The notes under the pieces were generated by a model that ran no database searches, had not been told where the DNA came from, and saw only the letters and a program-made list of their open reading frames with translations. From NCBI RefSeq assembly GCF_042477335.2, contig NC_091263.1, positions 66,830,501-66,894,500 of the forward strand: 64,000 nucleotides of DNA. Direction: 5' to 3'. Each line of letters starts with the position of its first letter. Position 1 is the stretch's first letter. This document shows positions 43,950-55,900 of the stretch, in pieces. The position numbers were made by a program, and so were the translations under genes. Source of the stretch: Ovis canadensis (Eukaryota; Chordata; Mammalia; Artiodactyla; Bovidae).

Positions 43950-46900
43950 CTGGGGAGACACGAGTGGGTGAAGAGGGCGCACAAGGTGCTCAGAGACCCC
44001 AGGAGGGGCCCCACTCACCTTCTGGGCAACGCCGGTGCCGGCTGTGGGCTTGCTGGGAGGGGGCATGCCGTGGCGCTGCAGCACCTGCTCCACGTGTCTC
44101 ACCACCGCCTCGTGGCAGAACTTGAGGTGCAGCTGCGGGGGCGCGCGGGCTGGTGAGCTGGGGCCGTGCCCCGGGGCAGGGCGCATGCCCGCCCACTGAG
44201 CCTCACCTTCTCCTGCAGCATGTGCTTCCTCTGCTGCCGCATGCGCCGCACCAGCTGGGGCAGCCGGGGGATCCCGCTTCCAGCCTCCACCTCCTGCACA
44301 GCCGCGTAGAGCAGTGCGAAGGCCCCCGTGCGGCCCACTCCCGAGCTGCGGCCGGAAGACGGGGTCAGGCTGGCCCCCAGGCCCCCGAGGAGCCCCAGGA
44401 GCTGCCCACACCTACCTGCAGTGGACGACGATGGGCGTGTGCAGCGGGCGCTGATGCAGGTAGTGGGCATGCACCTCCTGAATAAAGCGCAGCAGGTGGC
44501 TGGGGCTGTCGGGCAGGCCTCTGCCGGAGGGATGAGGGGGTCTCTGAGCCAGACCTGGTCTGAGCCCACATCACCCCTCCCACCACCACCAGGGCAGCAG
44601 ACGCACAACTCAGGCCACGTCGGGAAATGCAGGTGCACGAGGGAGCGCTTGAGGCTCTGGTCACGGAACTGCAGGCTCAGCACCCGCTCCACGTGCGTCT
44701 CAGTGGTGCGGACGCTGCTCAGGGCCAGGCTCAGGGCCCCGTGCACCATGGGCTGGCCCCGCTCAGTGGGAAAGTAGCGAGCCACCTTTTGCTGAGGCAC
44801 AAACAGGTAGTTAGGGCTAGTGTCCCAGGGTCCCTACTGGGCGCCTACCCAGCCCCTCCCTCACCTTCTCCATCTCGGCCTCTGACACAAGCATGACGAT
44901 GACCGACACTTTCTGCTCATGCACCATGAGCCAGAAGTCGGCTGCTGTGCCAGGTAGGGGGGCTTGGGTGGCCACCAGGGGCGGGCAGTAGGGTGAGAGC
45001 CCCTCCACGCGGCTGGCATTGATGTAGTCGTCCTTGCCGGAGCGCAGCACCACGCGGTTGCTGTCGTAGGGCATGACGTCCTGGTGCCGGTTCTTGAGCG
45101 AGTAGCAGCGGGCAATGGCGATGGAGCGGCCCCGGGCATCGAGCTCCTGTGCGTCTTGCAGCTCCCGCCACACCGTGTCCAGGGCCCCCGTGGCTTCCAG
45201 CTGGCCGCGGAAGGCCTCCAGCTCCTGCCGCAACTGCTGCAGCCTCTCGGGGCGCTCATAGGGGTCCCGCTCGATCAGCCGCAGGGCCTGTGGCCGCCGG
45301 CCCTCAGCCGCATCCACCTTTGTGGGCTGCAGCAGGGGCTGCCCACCCCCAGGAGGCTGAGGGCCTCCGTGCTGGCTCTCGGGGCTGGAGGACAGCAGGT
45401 CAGCAGCGGCGCTGCCTCGGCGCAGACAGGAGGGCGGCTCTGCCGCAGGGGGCCGTGGAGGCACGGGGCCCGGTCCTGGGGAAGGGGCGGGTGAAGGCAC
45501 CAGGTGGGGAGTAGGGGCCGGCTGGATGGCAGGCGGGGGGCCTCGAATGGAGAGAGGGGCCGCCTGCGGGCCCAGGGGTCTGGGGGCAGGGGCAGGACCA
45601 TAGGCCAGGGTGGGGTGGGGAGGCTGAGGTGGCCCCGCGCTGGGGAAAGGCAGAGCCCCAGAGTGGGGGGGCAGAGGGTCCTGAGAGGGCCCGGGGTACA
45701 GCTGGGTGTGCAGGGCGGGTGATGGCTGCCCCAGGACCCCAGGCTGAGGGGCAAACGGGTAGGGTGCCTGGGCGGGCATCAGGCCTGGAGCCTGGGGCGG
45801 GAAGACATGTGGGTGCTGGAGTGGAAGAGGCTGTGGGGGAGGCTGGGGTGCCATCCTTGGGGCTGGAAAGCCTGCAGGCACCCCGGGAGGGAAGTGGTGC
45901 TGCGTGGGGGGCGCTGTGAGGGGCTGCTTGGGCCCCATCGGGTAGGTGTAGGGCAGGGGCAGCGGCTGTGGTGGGGGGCCCGGGAAGCAGGCCTGGGGAG
46001 GGGCCGGGGCAGGGTTTGGCCGCGGGGCTGCGTGGCTGGAGATGGGGGCCTGGACACTATCCACGGTGGTGGTGGCTGGCCGAACCCCCACGGCCAACTT
46101 CTCGTGGCCTGAGAAGTGGGGAGGGGGCGCTGAGGGGAGGCCAGCGAGCGGAGGGGGTGGCCCCACCGCGCCATAGGGGCTGCTCACCATGCCATGCTGG
46201 GGTGAAGACCGGGGCACAAGGCCCAGCTCCGGGGCGTAGGCGGGGGCCGTGTAGAGAGCCGGTCCAGGGGCCACGGCCACCCCTGGGTGCCCCGGGGGCT
46301 GGGGGGCCCTGGGCTGCAGCATCTGGGTGGGGCCTGCATAGGTACCAGGCGGTAAGGCGCCAGAGAGGTAGTGGGGTCCTGGGCCTGCAGAGCTGGGGAA
46401 GGGGCTAGGAGGGAAGTGGAGTGGGGTGGCGGCCCCCAGGAAGGGTTCGGGGGGCAGACTGCGCAGCTCCTCAGGAAGGTCCCCAGCCTCCATCGCCTCG
46501 CCCTCCTCCCTGCGGGGCAGCAGCGGCTTTGGTGCTGTGGGCCGTGGCGGGGGCTTCTTCTTGAGCTCCCTGTTGGGTAAGCGAAGGAGAAGGGGAGTCA
46601 GAGCCCCCTCAGCCCGGCCTGGCTCTGCAGCTGTGCCCGGGGTGTCCCCACACTCACCTGTCCAGGAGTTGCTGGCGCGTCGCCTCTCGGGCCTGGCAGG
46701 CAGACTGTGCGCGCTCCAGGAGAGCAGCCACCTTGCTCTCCAGGTCTGCGTAGAAGTCCTTCCCCTCCTGGGACTTCTTCATCAGGTCTTCGTAGGCCTC
46801 ATAGGAGGCCACCAGGCTCTGCAGCGTGGAGTTCCACCTGGCGGGCAGAGAGCGAGAGGTGAGCCGCTGCAGCCCGGCTCCGGGAGGCGGGCCCAGGGCT

Positions 46901-49900
46901 GGATACTGACTTCTGATCCAGGTCGCTGAGCACGCGCCGCACAGCCGCATACTGCACATTGGCCTCAGTCAGGGCCCGGAGGACGTTGTCCTGGGCGGCC
47001 AGGTTCTGCTCCAGGTACACCCGCAGCTGGTCGTACTTCTTCAGCTGCTCCTCAAACAGCTTCTGCGGGGGCGTGGGGAAGACGGGCGCTCAGGGCCTTG
47101 CCGCTGAGGCAGGGTGCCGAGAGCCAACCCGCTGCCCGCACCCAGCCCACCTTCATCTCCGAGTGGTCGGCTGTCACCAGCGCCGCCGTGATGTCGTCCT
47201 TCTGGATGAGCTCTCGCAGCTGCTGCTCCAGGGACACACGCTGGTCCCGCATCTCCTGCACCTTGCCCAGGATGCGCTTCAGGTTCTGCAGGACCGCCCT
47301 GTCCTCTGGGAGCAGCGGCAGCGGTGAGGCCACAGCCCCCAACCCACCCCAGACCGCCCCGTGGGGGTAGGAGGGCTCACCTGGGCTGAGGGCTGGCGAG
47401 GGCAGGGCGGCCCGCACCTGGTCCAGGGGGCCGCTGAGCAGCCGCAGGTTACCGACGTGCAAGTTCATGGCGCGGTGCAGCTCGCTGTTGGTGAAGGAGG
47501 CCTTCTCGTGGACCTCCATGTACTTGGCCCACTCTCGCCTCACCTCTGCCAGCTCAGCCTTGGACACGGCCGTGCTGGCCGCCGCCGGGCCCACTGCCTC
47601 CTGCAGCTTCTGTTCCAGCACCTCGTCCTCCTCCAGGAGGTCCCTGATGTCCTTCAGGGAGGCCTCCACGTCCGTGAACACCCCTGAGAGCACTGCGGGC
47701 GGGCACGGGGGTGCTGGTTCACAGCTGCGGGTGGGTGTTGTGCCGGGGGAGGTGGGAACCTCTGTCCCAGCCTAACAGGGGACAGCAGGTGACCTCCACC
47801 TGCTCCATACTCACCCTGCATGGACTGGACGAGGTTCCTGACAGTGTCGGGGCGGACGCTGAGAGCCGCGCACTTCTCCATGAGCTGGGGTGGGATGTGG
47901 TTGTAGGCATCGAGGTTGTCCACTGTCTCAGGATCCAGCTGCAGTGAATCCATGAACTGGCTATGGGGCAACAGGACCAGGTGGGTGTGGGCTCAACCCC
48001 TCACATAGAAGGAGCGCCCCCCACCCCGCAAATGAAGCAACGTCCAAGGGCCTAGAAGCACAAAACCTGCCCTGGGCACTGCTGGAAACACACACGAGGC
48101 CCTGGCCAGAGAGGCTGAGCCAGGAGCCTGCTGTTCCGTGGCCATTCACCACCCCCTCCCTCCCTCCACCGCAGACTGCACTAGAGGATCCCACCCCCAC
48201 CCCCAACCCCCCGCCTTGGCTCTGCACTCACTCCAGGACCTCGTTCTTGTCCTCAATCTTGGCCATCATCTCCCGGAGCAGCTTGGCCTTCTCCTCACTG
48301 CAGGAAGGGGACAGACCAATTTGTTGGCAGCCCATGTCTCTTGAGATACCCCAACTTGGGCTAACAGGGTTGTCTGTCCACTCACCTATATAGTGATGAG
48401 GCTTCATGCGCTGCCATTGGTACAAGTTTGGCAAAGATGTCAGGGCCCGTAACAGCAGGGTCTGTGGGGTTCACCGGCAAAGGCTTCACCAAGGGGGCAC
48501 CTGGGAGGGAGAGGCAGAGAGTCCTGGAGACCAGGCCCACCCAACCTTGACTGCCTCTGTTGTGCAGCATCTTCGCCCCCTAGCCCATCCCAGGCTCCTT
48601 TCAGCTTCAGACCTTTCACAGGCTGAAGGGTGTCCAGTGCTGGGACAGCCTCGTGGTAGATGAAATCATTGTCCTTCTTGGCAGAATTGTACCTGGCATG
48701 GGAGGGGGGCAGTCTTGAGTGGTCAGCAGGGACCCAGGACCTCGCCCCTGCCATGTGGGCCCCTGCTCTCTGGCCCTGGTGGCTGCCTCCCAACGATGCA
48801 GGCAGAGAAGGAACCAGAGCCCCTCGAGGCCCAGAGACTCACTTTCCCCCAATGACGTCCATGGCGAAGCGCAGCGCGTCCTGCACAGTGTCGGGCTGGC
48901 CCTGTGGGGAGGAGCGGAGCTTAGTACAACCACGGCCGGCGCCAGGACCCCCTTGGCCTGGCCAGGCTCTCCCCCATCATTACCTTGGCCAGCTTGATGG
49001 CTTCGTTGAGCTTGTCCAGGGCACTCTGGAAGTACGCGACCTGCAGGGGCCAGCAGAGCCTGGTCCAGCCTTCCGTGTAGACCCTGCTGCTCCTGCCTCC
49101 CCTGTCTGACCAGCAGGTAGCCCAGACGAGACAGGAGGCTGAGCAGCCACCACACGCCAGCCAGCCCACAGCACCAAGGTTAGTGTCTGCTTGCGGCTCT
49201 GCCCACAGTGCACACCTCCAGGCAGCCACTCAGAGGGGAGCCTGCCACGCCTGTCCCCTGGGACGGCAGGGACCCAGGGTGAAAGAGGGGACCACCCCCC
49301 CGCTGGGGATCCAACGGGGCTGGAACAGCCTGAGTGCCCTCCTGGCCCCGGCTCACTCACCTGCTCCCCGAACTTCTGCTGCTCCTCCGCCTGCTTCCCC
49401 ATGTGCAGCTGGACGGAAGACACAGCCCTGCTTACCGGGGGGGACACCTCGGCGCCGGCCCGCCCCACCCCCACACCCGCAGCGCCCTCACGTGAGCCAC
49501 GGCCGCAAAGTAGTAGATCTTCATCTGGACCAGCTTCTTCCAGTCCTTCTGGATCCGGCCCAGCAGCGAGGCAGTGTCGGGGTTCTCCAGGGCGCGGCAT
49601 GCCTCTTTGTAGTAATCCACCACCTGGGGGCCGGGATGGGCTCTGTCGGGGACTGGGAGGAGGCCAGGCCCGGCCCCAGTCCCTGGAGGGCCACGTTCCC
49701 CAGGCCTACCTGTGCGCTGATGCGCGCCACCAGGAAGCTCTTCCTGTTGTCCAGCATGGACTTCTCCAGGAGGCACTCCTGTGCCTGGCCCTGGAACGGT
49801 GGGTACAGAGGCCCTCCTTCCTCACCGGGACAGACCGCGCTCACCCCTCTCCACCCAGCCTCCCCTCCAAGCAGCTCCTGACCCACCTGGGGCTCAGAGG

Positions 49901-52900
49901 GTCGCAGCCCAGGCCCCGGCTTGTCCCTCCCTGACCTGTGTGCCACCATCCAGCCCCAGCGAGGGTGGCTCCTCACCAGCATGAGGTTGGCGTTGAGAGT
50001 GAGGATCTGCCGGCTCATGTCCACGCTGTAGGCCTGGGGGAAGTGCTCCCTGAGGTAGGAGAAGGCGCCGGCCGCACACTGGAAGTGGGTGCAGGAGACC
50101 TTCATGCCCTGGGGGAGAGGGGCTGTCAGAGGCGGGGCCTCTCCAGGGTGGGCTTCACTCTGGAGCTGACAGCACTCAGCACACCGCCCTGCTTCCTCAC
50201 CTCCTCAGACACCCGCTTGTCCATGGCCCCCAGCATGGAGTGCAGCGCCCCTGGGGAAGCAAGGAACACGGGTCAGGGCTCAGCTGTGGCTACTGCCCAC
50301 GTCGGCGCCCAGGCAGAGGCGGGGGGTGTGGGAAGCCAGTGGATCTGGGGGGATGGAGCTCCAGCTCTGCGCCAGGCAGGAACGGGGGTAGGGAAGGGGT
50401 CCTCATAGGACTCCGCTCCGCAGGCTGAGGCTGCACCAGCAGGGTTGATGGCAAGGCCAGCCTAGGCCAGCCTTGGTCTCCCGCCAGAAGCAAACCTGAG
50501 CCACCAGGGGTTCGAGGGGATATGGGGTGTCCAGACAACGGGGGAGGCCACCTCTGTGCCCGGAGCACACAACAGCAGCTCCAAGAGCAGGCAGCCTAGC
50601 AGAGCCTCCCACCAGGGGGGCTCCCTGCAGCCCAGGAGGCAGGCAGAGCTGCGGGAAGGCAGGATAGGGCCAGGATCCAGGTGTCTTCTGCTGCAAGGGG
50701 CAGGGCCAGGAGCAAGGGGGCCCTGGGGCAGGGGAGGCAGCTCACCAAGGTTGTAGAGAATGCAGGCCTGCTCGTACTTGATGTCCTCGTGGGCCACAGA
50801 CTTCCCGGAGAAGATCTCAGTCCTGGGGACAGGCCACCACAGTTGTGAGGGGGAAGCTGGTGAAGCGAGCCTCCTCCCAGTGCAGGGCGGGAGGGAAGGA
50901 GGACTGGGGAAACCCCCCAAGCAGCTCCCCGTCCTCTACAGCAAGGAAACGGGGAGGGGAGGGGGGCACCCTCCAGGCTTCCCCGGCTCTGCCCGCCCGC
51001 GCTCACCAGGTGACAGAAACAGCGGCCTCCTGACCCGAGCCCATGGGGACCCGACTCTGCAGGTAGTGGAGCTGGCCCAGGTACTTGCGGAGGACACTGC
51101 AGCCCTCGAAGTCACGTGGGACACGGACGGCGTTCTGCGGGAGGGTGAGAGGAGGCTGACTGTCATTTGGAGCGGAAGACACGCCTGTGTGCCCACAAAT
51201 GCCCAGATGGACACGTTGGAGCTGGTGGACTGTGCAGTGTAAGAAGCCAAAGGAAGCCCACAGCCACCTGCAGTCCCTGCACAACCAGCCCGCCGGCCAG
51301 ACGCTTCCACCAGATCGGCTCCACTTTTCCACAAAACATGCAGTAAAATTTTTATTGTACTTAATGTTTGACCCATATCTCTATATCTAAAAATAGGAGA
51401 TACAATAGCCGTGAAAACTGAAGACAAGGCTCTCTACTGACATGCCAACATGTCCATAACACATTTACTATTGGGGAGAAAAAAATCATCTAGCAGATGA
51501 GCAACATCATCTCACTGTTGAAAATAATACAGAAATAGATCCATCTAGTTATACAAAGTGAAAAAAATCTAGACAGTTCCATACCAAAGAGATAAGTGAT
51601 CCCTGGATAAACTCTGTACATATATACAGGGACATCTTTGATTATATTATATTGGTAAGTAAAGTCTCCCCTCAAATGTTAGAACACTAATAAAATATAA
51701 AAAATCAGGTTGCTATTCACCTAAAGCAACACTGCAAATCAATCCACTGTACGTATATATAAACTTTTTACACAAAGAAATAGACGAAGAAAGGCCTGCA
51801 GTATTGCCCTCGAGCCTCGGTGACCTGCGTTGCTGTCACATCCTCACTGAGCAGGCTTGGGTCCCAGGCCTGAGGGCGCTGGGCAGTCTAGGGCAGCCAG
51901 TGAGCCTTCCTTGCATCTGTACTGCCTGGTTGACCCCAAACTCTAGATCCAGGCTGGCCCTCCCATAGCTACTGCAAGCCTACAGCACCCCAAAACTGGT
52001 GGGCATTCTGGGGTTCAAGAGCTGTGAAAAGTCAACCCTTTCTTCATATCTCCTCGTGGGGTTCCCACTTCAGCCTCCTTCCTTAAAGTCCATCCACAGA
52101 CCTTTGGCGGCACCCCCAGCAAAGCACCTTTCTGCGGTTACGCTGACTGGTGGGTGAAGGGTGAGGAAGCAGTAGTGAGACGCAAGCCCTTGCGTATTCT
52201 CTGTGCACTCTGCACTCTAATTACAACCCAGGAACCCAACTCTCTCCTGAGGCTCTGATTGCTCCAGAGACTAAAGCTGGGTCTGAAGAAATGCTGCCAT
52301 CTTATGGCCGTTTCTGGTAACAACAACTGGAAAACCTGTGCTTAAGAACGCATAATAGTCACAAGGCCTATGAGACTCAAAAAGACACCTATGCTCTAGA
52401 AATAGCGGTAGGTAAGAATTTGTTAGCAATGGCTTTCAAAAGCCAATTTCCAAAGTAAATCTTACTCATCCTTAGAAAGTAAAAACGCACATAAAAATAC
52501 CTTTACCACTCCTAATTCTTAAAGAGAAGTGCAAATCAAAATGACGATGAGATATCATCTCTCAGTACTCAGCCCAAAGTCTACAAACAGTAAATGCTAG
52601 AGAAGCCGTGGAGAAAAGGGAACCATCCTACACGGCGGCTCGGCTATGGGAATGTAAACTGCTAAGAGCTGCCATGGAGAAGGCTACAGTTGCAGGTTCA
52701 CAAACGGAGACAAGCGACCAGCCCGTGTGGCAATCCATTCCTAGGAGTGATGCAGAGAACACCATCCTTCAAAAGACACGTGCACCCAACGCTCACTGGG
52801 ACACTGTCTACAACAGGTGAGGATGCAAGCGTCCAAAGCCTATAGCCACACACCAGCTGACACAACGCTGGCTGTGTGCACACAGTGGACGAGCAGCCAC

Positions 52901-55900
52901 AGAAAAGAATGCAGAAGTGTCCCGGGCAGCAACCTGGATGGATCTGGAGATGACAACCCCAGGTCAGTCAGATATGGAGAGAAGAATATTCTATAACATC
53001 ACACATAAAGAACTGGATACAGATGAACTTGCCAAACACCTACTCTTGACTTATTAAACAAATTTAGAGTCATAGAAGGACAGTTGGAGAAGATGGAGAT
53101 ATAAAACACTTTGAATAAGATATACATAATTATACATATATAAACTATGCATGCTTTATACTATATATAAAGTGTATACTATGTATACATAGAACATTAA
53201 TATGCTTATCTATAAGATGAACAAAAAGGTCCAACTGAATAGTACATGGAAATCTGCTCACCACTCTATGATGTATATGAAAATAGAATGGGAAAAAGAA
53301 TTGCCATATGCATATGTGAATCATGTTCCTTGTATCTCAAGTACATACACAATTGTAAATGAACTCAAAGAGAGAATAAAACTGCATTAAAACAAAAAAA
53401 CCTGAAACAACCGCCTGCTCTATTCCCATGAGGCCTCTGTAACCTATACTGGGTCACACGTCACCCACCCAGGCAGGCTAGCGTTCCCGGGTGGGAGCGC
53501 ACTGGGCATGAGGCAGTGGGAAGTGTATGCCAGAAACAGAGCAGCCCCTTTGGTGGAGAGCCTGGTCCACTCTGGGCAGATCCGCATGGGGGAGCCTATT
53601 CCAGAATTTGTAATAACAGTGCACGAAAAAAATAATCCAGGGGAAGAAAAAACATACATGTATCGCACTACATCAACCAACCACAGCGCAGGAAAAATAA
53701 ACATGAAAAGTATTCTCTATGCACTGATATGTTTGAAATGAAATTTAAAATAAAAGACCAAAATGACAGAGTGTAAAAATACTGGACAAACATGCAGCAC
53801 AGCTTTACAATGTAGTGATAGCCCCTGCCCACCCGCGAAAAAAAAAATTAACTTGGGCCACTGGAATCACCATACAGAGACCATACACCACGTCACAAAG
53901 TGGACGAAGAAACAAACAGAAAGGGACCCATCACAGGATAAGCACAAGATGTGGCGTCTCAGAACTGGTAACAGGACCTACGTGACAGAACGCAGACAGA
54001 CGGATAGGAAACGGGTATATTAAAGGGTAAGACACAGGTACAACCCTCAAGTAGGGAAAATACATTATCCGAAAGACTCATGCTACAGCAACGGGCAACC
54101 TATCCCACACTGCGGAGTCACAACGTACAAAGGCAGTGAACGAGCTGCATATACCCAGCTACCTTATTTAGGTACACTCCACCAATAAAAAGTATGTTAA
54201 AAATATTCTATGCATTGATCAGCTCCAAATGAAACATCAAGTAAAGAACTAAGTAACAAAAAGAGTCTCCTACAAGGCCTTCAGGCCTCAGTGACAAGGT
54301 CTGGCTGTTGCATGCCTGGGTCTGGGCAGCCCTGGAATCAAGGCGGGACTGCATGGCTGACGGGGAGCTGGAGAGGACAAGTCAGCCAGTGAGCCTCCCA
54401 TCTGCCCCTGGAGGGCCTGAACCCTTTGGATGGGACCACCATCTGCAGATCCAGCTGGGCCCTCAAGTACTTAAACCAAGCAGGCACTCCCAAAGGACCG
54501 TGGAACCTCTGAGCTGAAAGAGGGCCTCCAGGTCGCCTCCTTGTGCTGGGCATCCCGCCTGCAGCCTGAGACTCGGACCACCCAGGAACGACAGCACCTA
54601 ACGGCACCTTGATTCCACGGGGGGGATGTGTTTTGAGGGTGAAAGGCGAGGGGAAAGGGACCACAGCCCTTCAGTGTTTTTCTGGGACGTCCCCGTCTAT
54701 TTGACAGCCCAGGAGCAGGACTTTCCTTAAGGCTTTCTGCTGGAGTAACCAGTCGGGCAGGAAAGGTGCTGCCATCTTGTGGCCGTTCCTGGTAATAGCA
54801 GCTTGAAGACCTGTGCTTGTGTCTGCTGGGATTGTCAATGACATGTGCCCTCCAGAAATGTCCTGAGGTGGGTAATCGAAACAGAATTCAAAAAGGGGCC
54901 CACTTTCCAGAGCTCCTACTCATGGGGTACAAATTGGACTCAGGCTCTTTTAAAGGAAAGCCAAGGAACACAGCCTCCGCATGGCTAATCAGCAGGGAAA
55001 TTCACATGAAAAGTACAAGGTACCACCTTCTCCTGCTCAGAATGGACATCAACAAAAAGACTATTGACCAAAACCAGGAGAGAGCAAGGAGAAAACGGAA
55101 GGCCCCAAAGATATGGGGAGAAATGGAAACTGGCAGCAGGCACTATGAAAACCCAGAAGAAGGGTCCCTAAGGGCGGAGACTGACAGCCGTTTGCATGAT
55201 CCGGCAGGCCCACGTGAGGCTGGATATCAAGGGGACAACCCCTGATCAAAAACACTCACAGATGGTGTCCTTTCCTGAAGCAATAGAATAACTGAAACAT
55301 GGGCAGAAGCAAAATTTCCAAGCACAAGGGCCTGGAAAAAAAAAAATTAGTACAGCCTTACAGTGTAATAATATCAGCCTGAACACCCCCTCCCCAAAAA
55401 AATGAAAGTGGGCCATTGGTAACGTCATACACAGATCAAGACGCAATGTTACAAAGCACACTAAGAAAGACAGAGAAAGGAGCCCATCACAGCACAACCA
55501 CAAGAAGTGATGCCTGAAAACTGATACACGGGAACTACGTGACGAAAGGCACGCAGATTTTCTCACATAAAAAATGAACTGATTTTACCAGAGGCAGACA
55601 AAGAGGAAACGAGGAATAAGTTCAAAGGGTAAGACACAGTTACACACACTCAGCTAGGGAAAAGAGATCGTCAGGAAACAGTCTCATGCTACAGCAACGG
55701 GCAACCTGTTCCACACTCTGGAATATAACGTACAAAGGCAATGAGTAGAAAGTAAACAACAGGCGCATGTATCTGGCTACCTCAGTTACGTACACTTGGC
55801 ACCCCACCCCAGTACTCTTGCCTGGAAAATCCCATGGATGGAGGAGCCTGGTAGGGTGCAGTCCATGGGGTCACTAAGAGTCGGACACGACTGAGGGACT

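Noticed and set aside
43470..44411. A 313-codon minus-strand frame
   Set aside because: It is a read-through of PTPN23 exons 25, 24 and 23 across unspliced introns; splicing restores the known protein.
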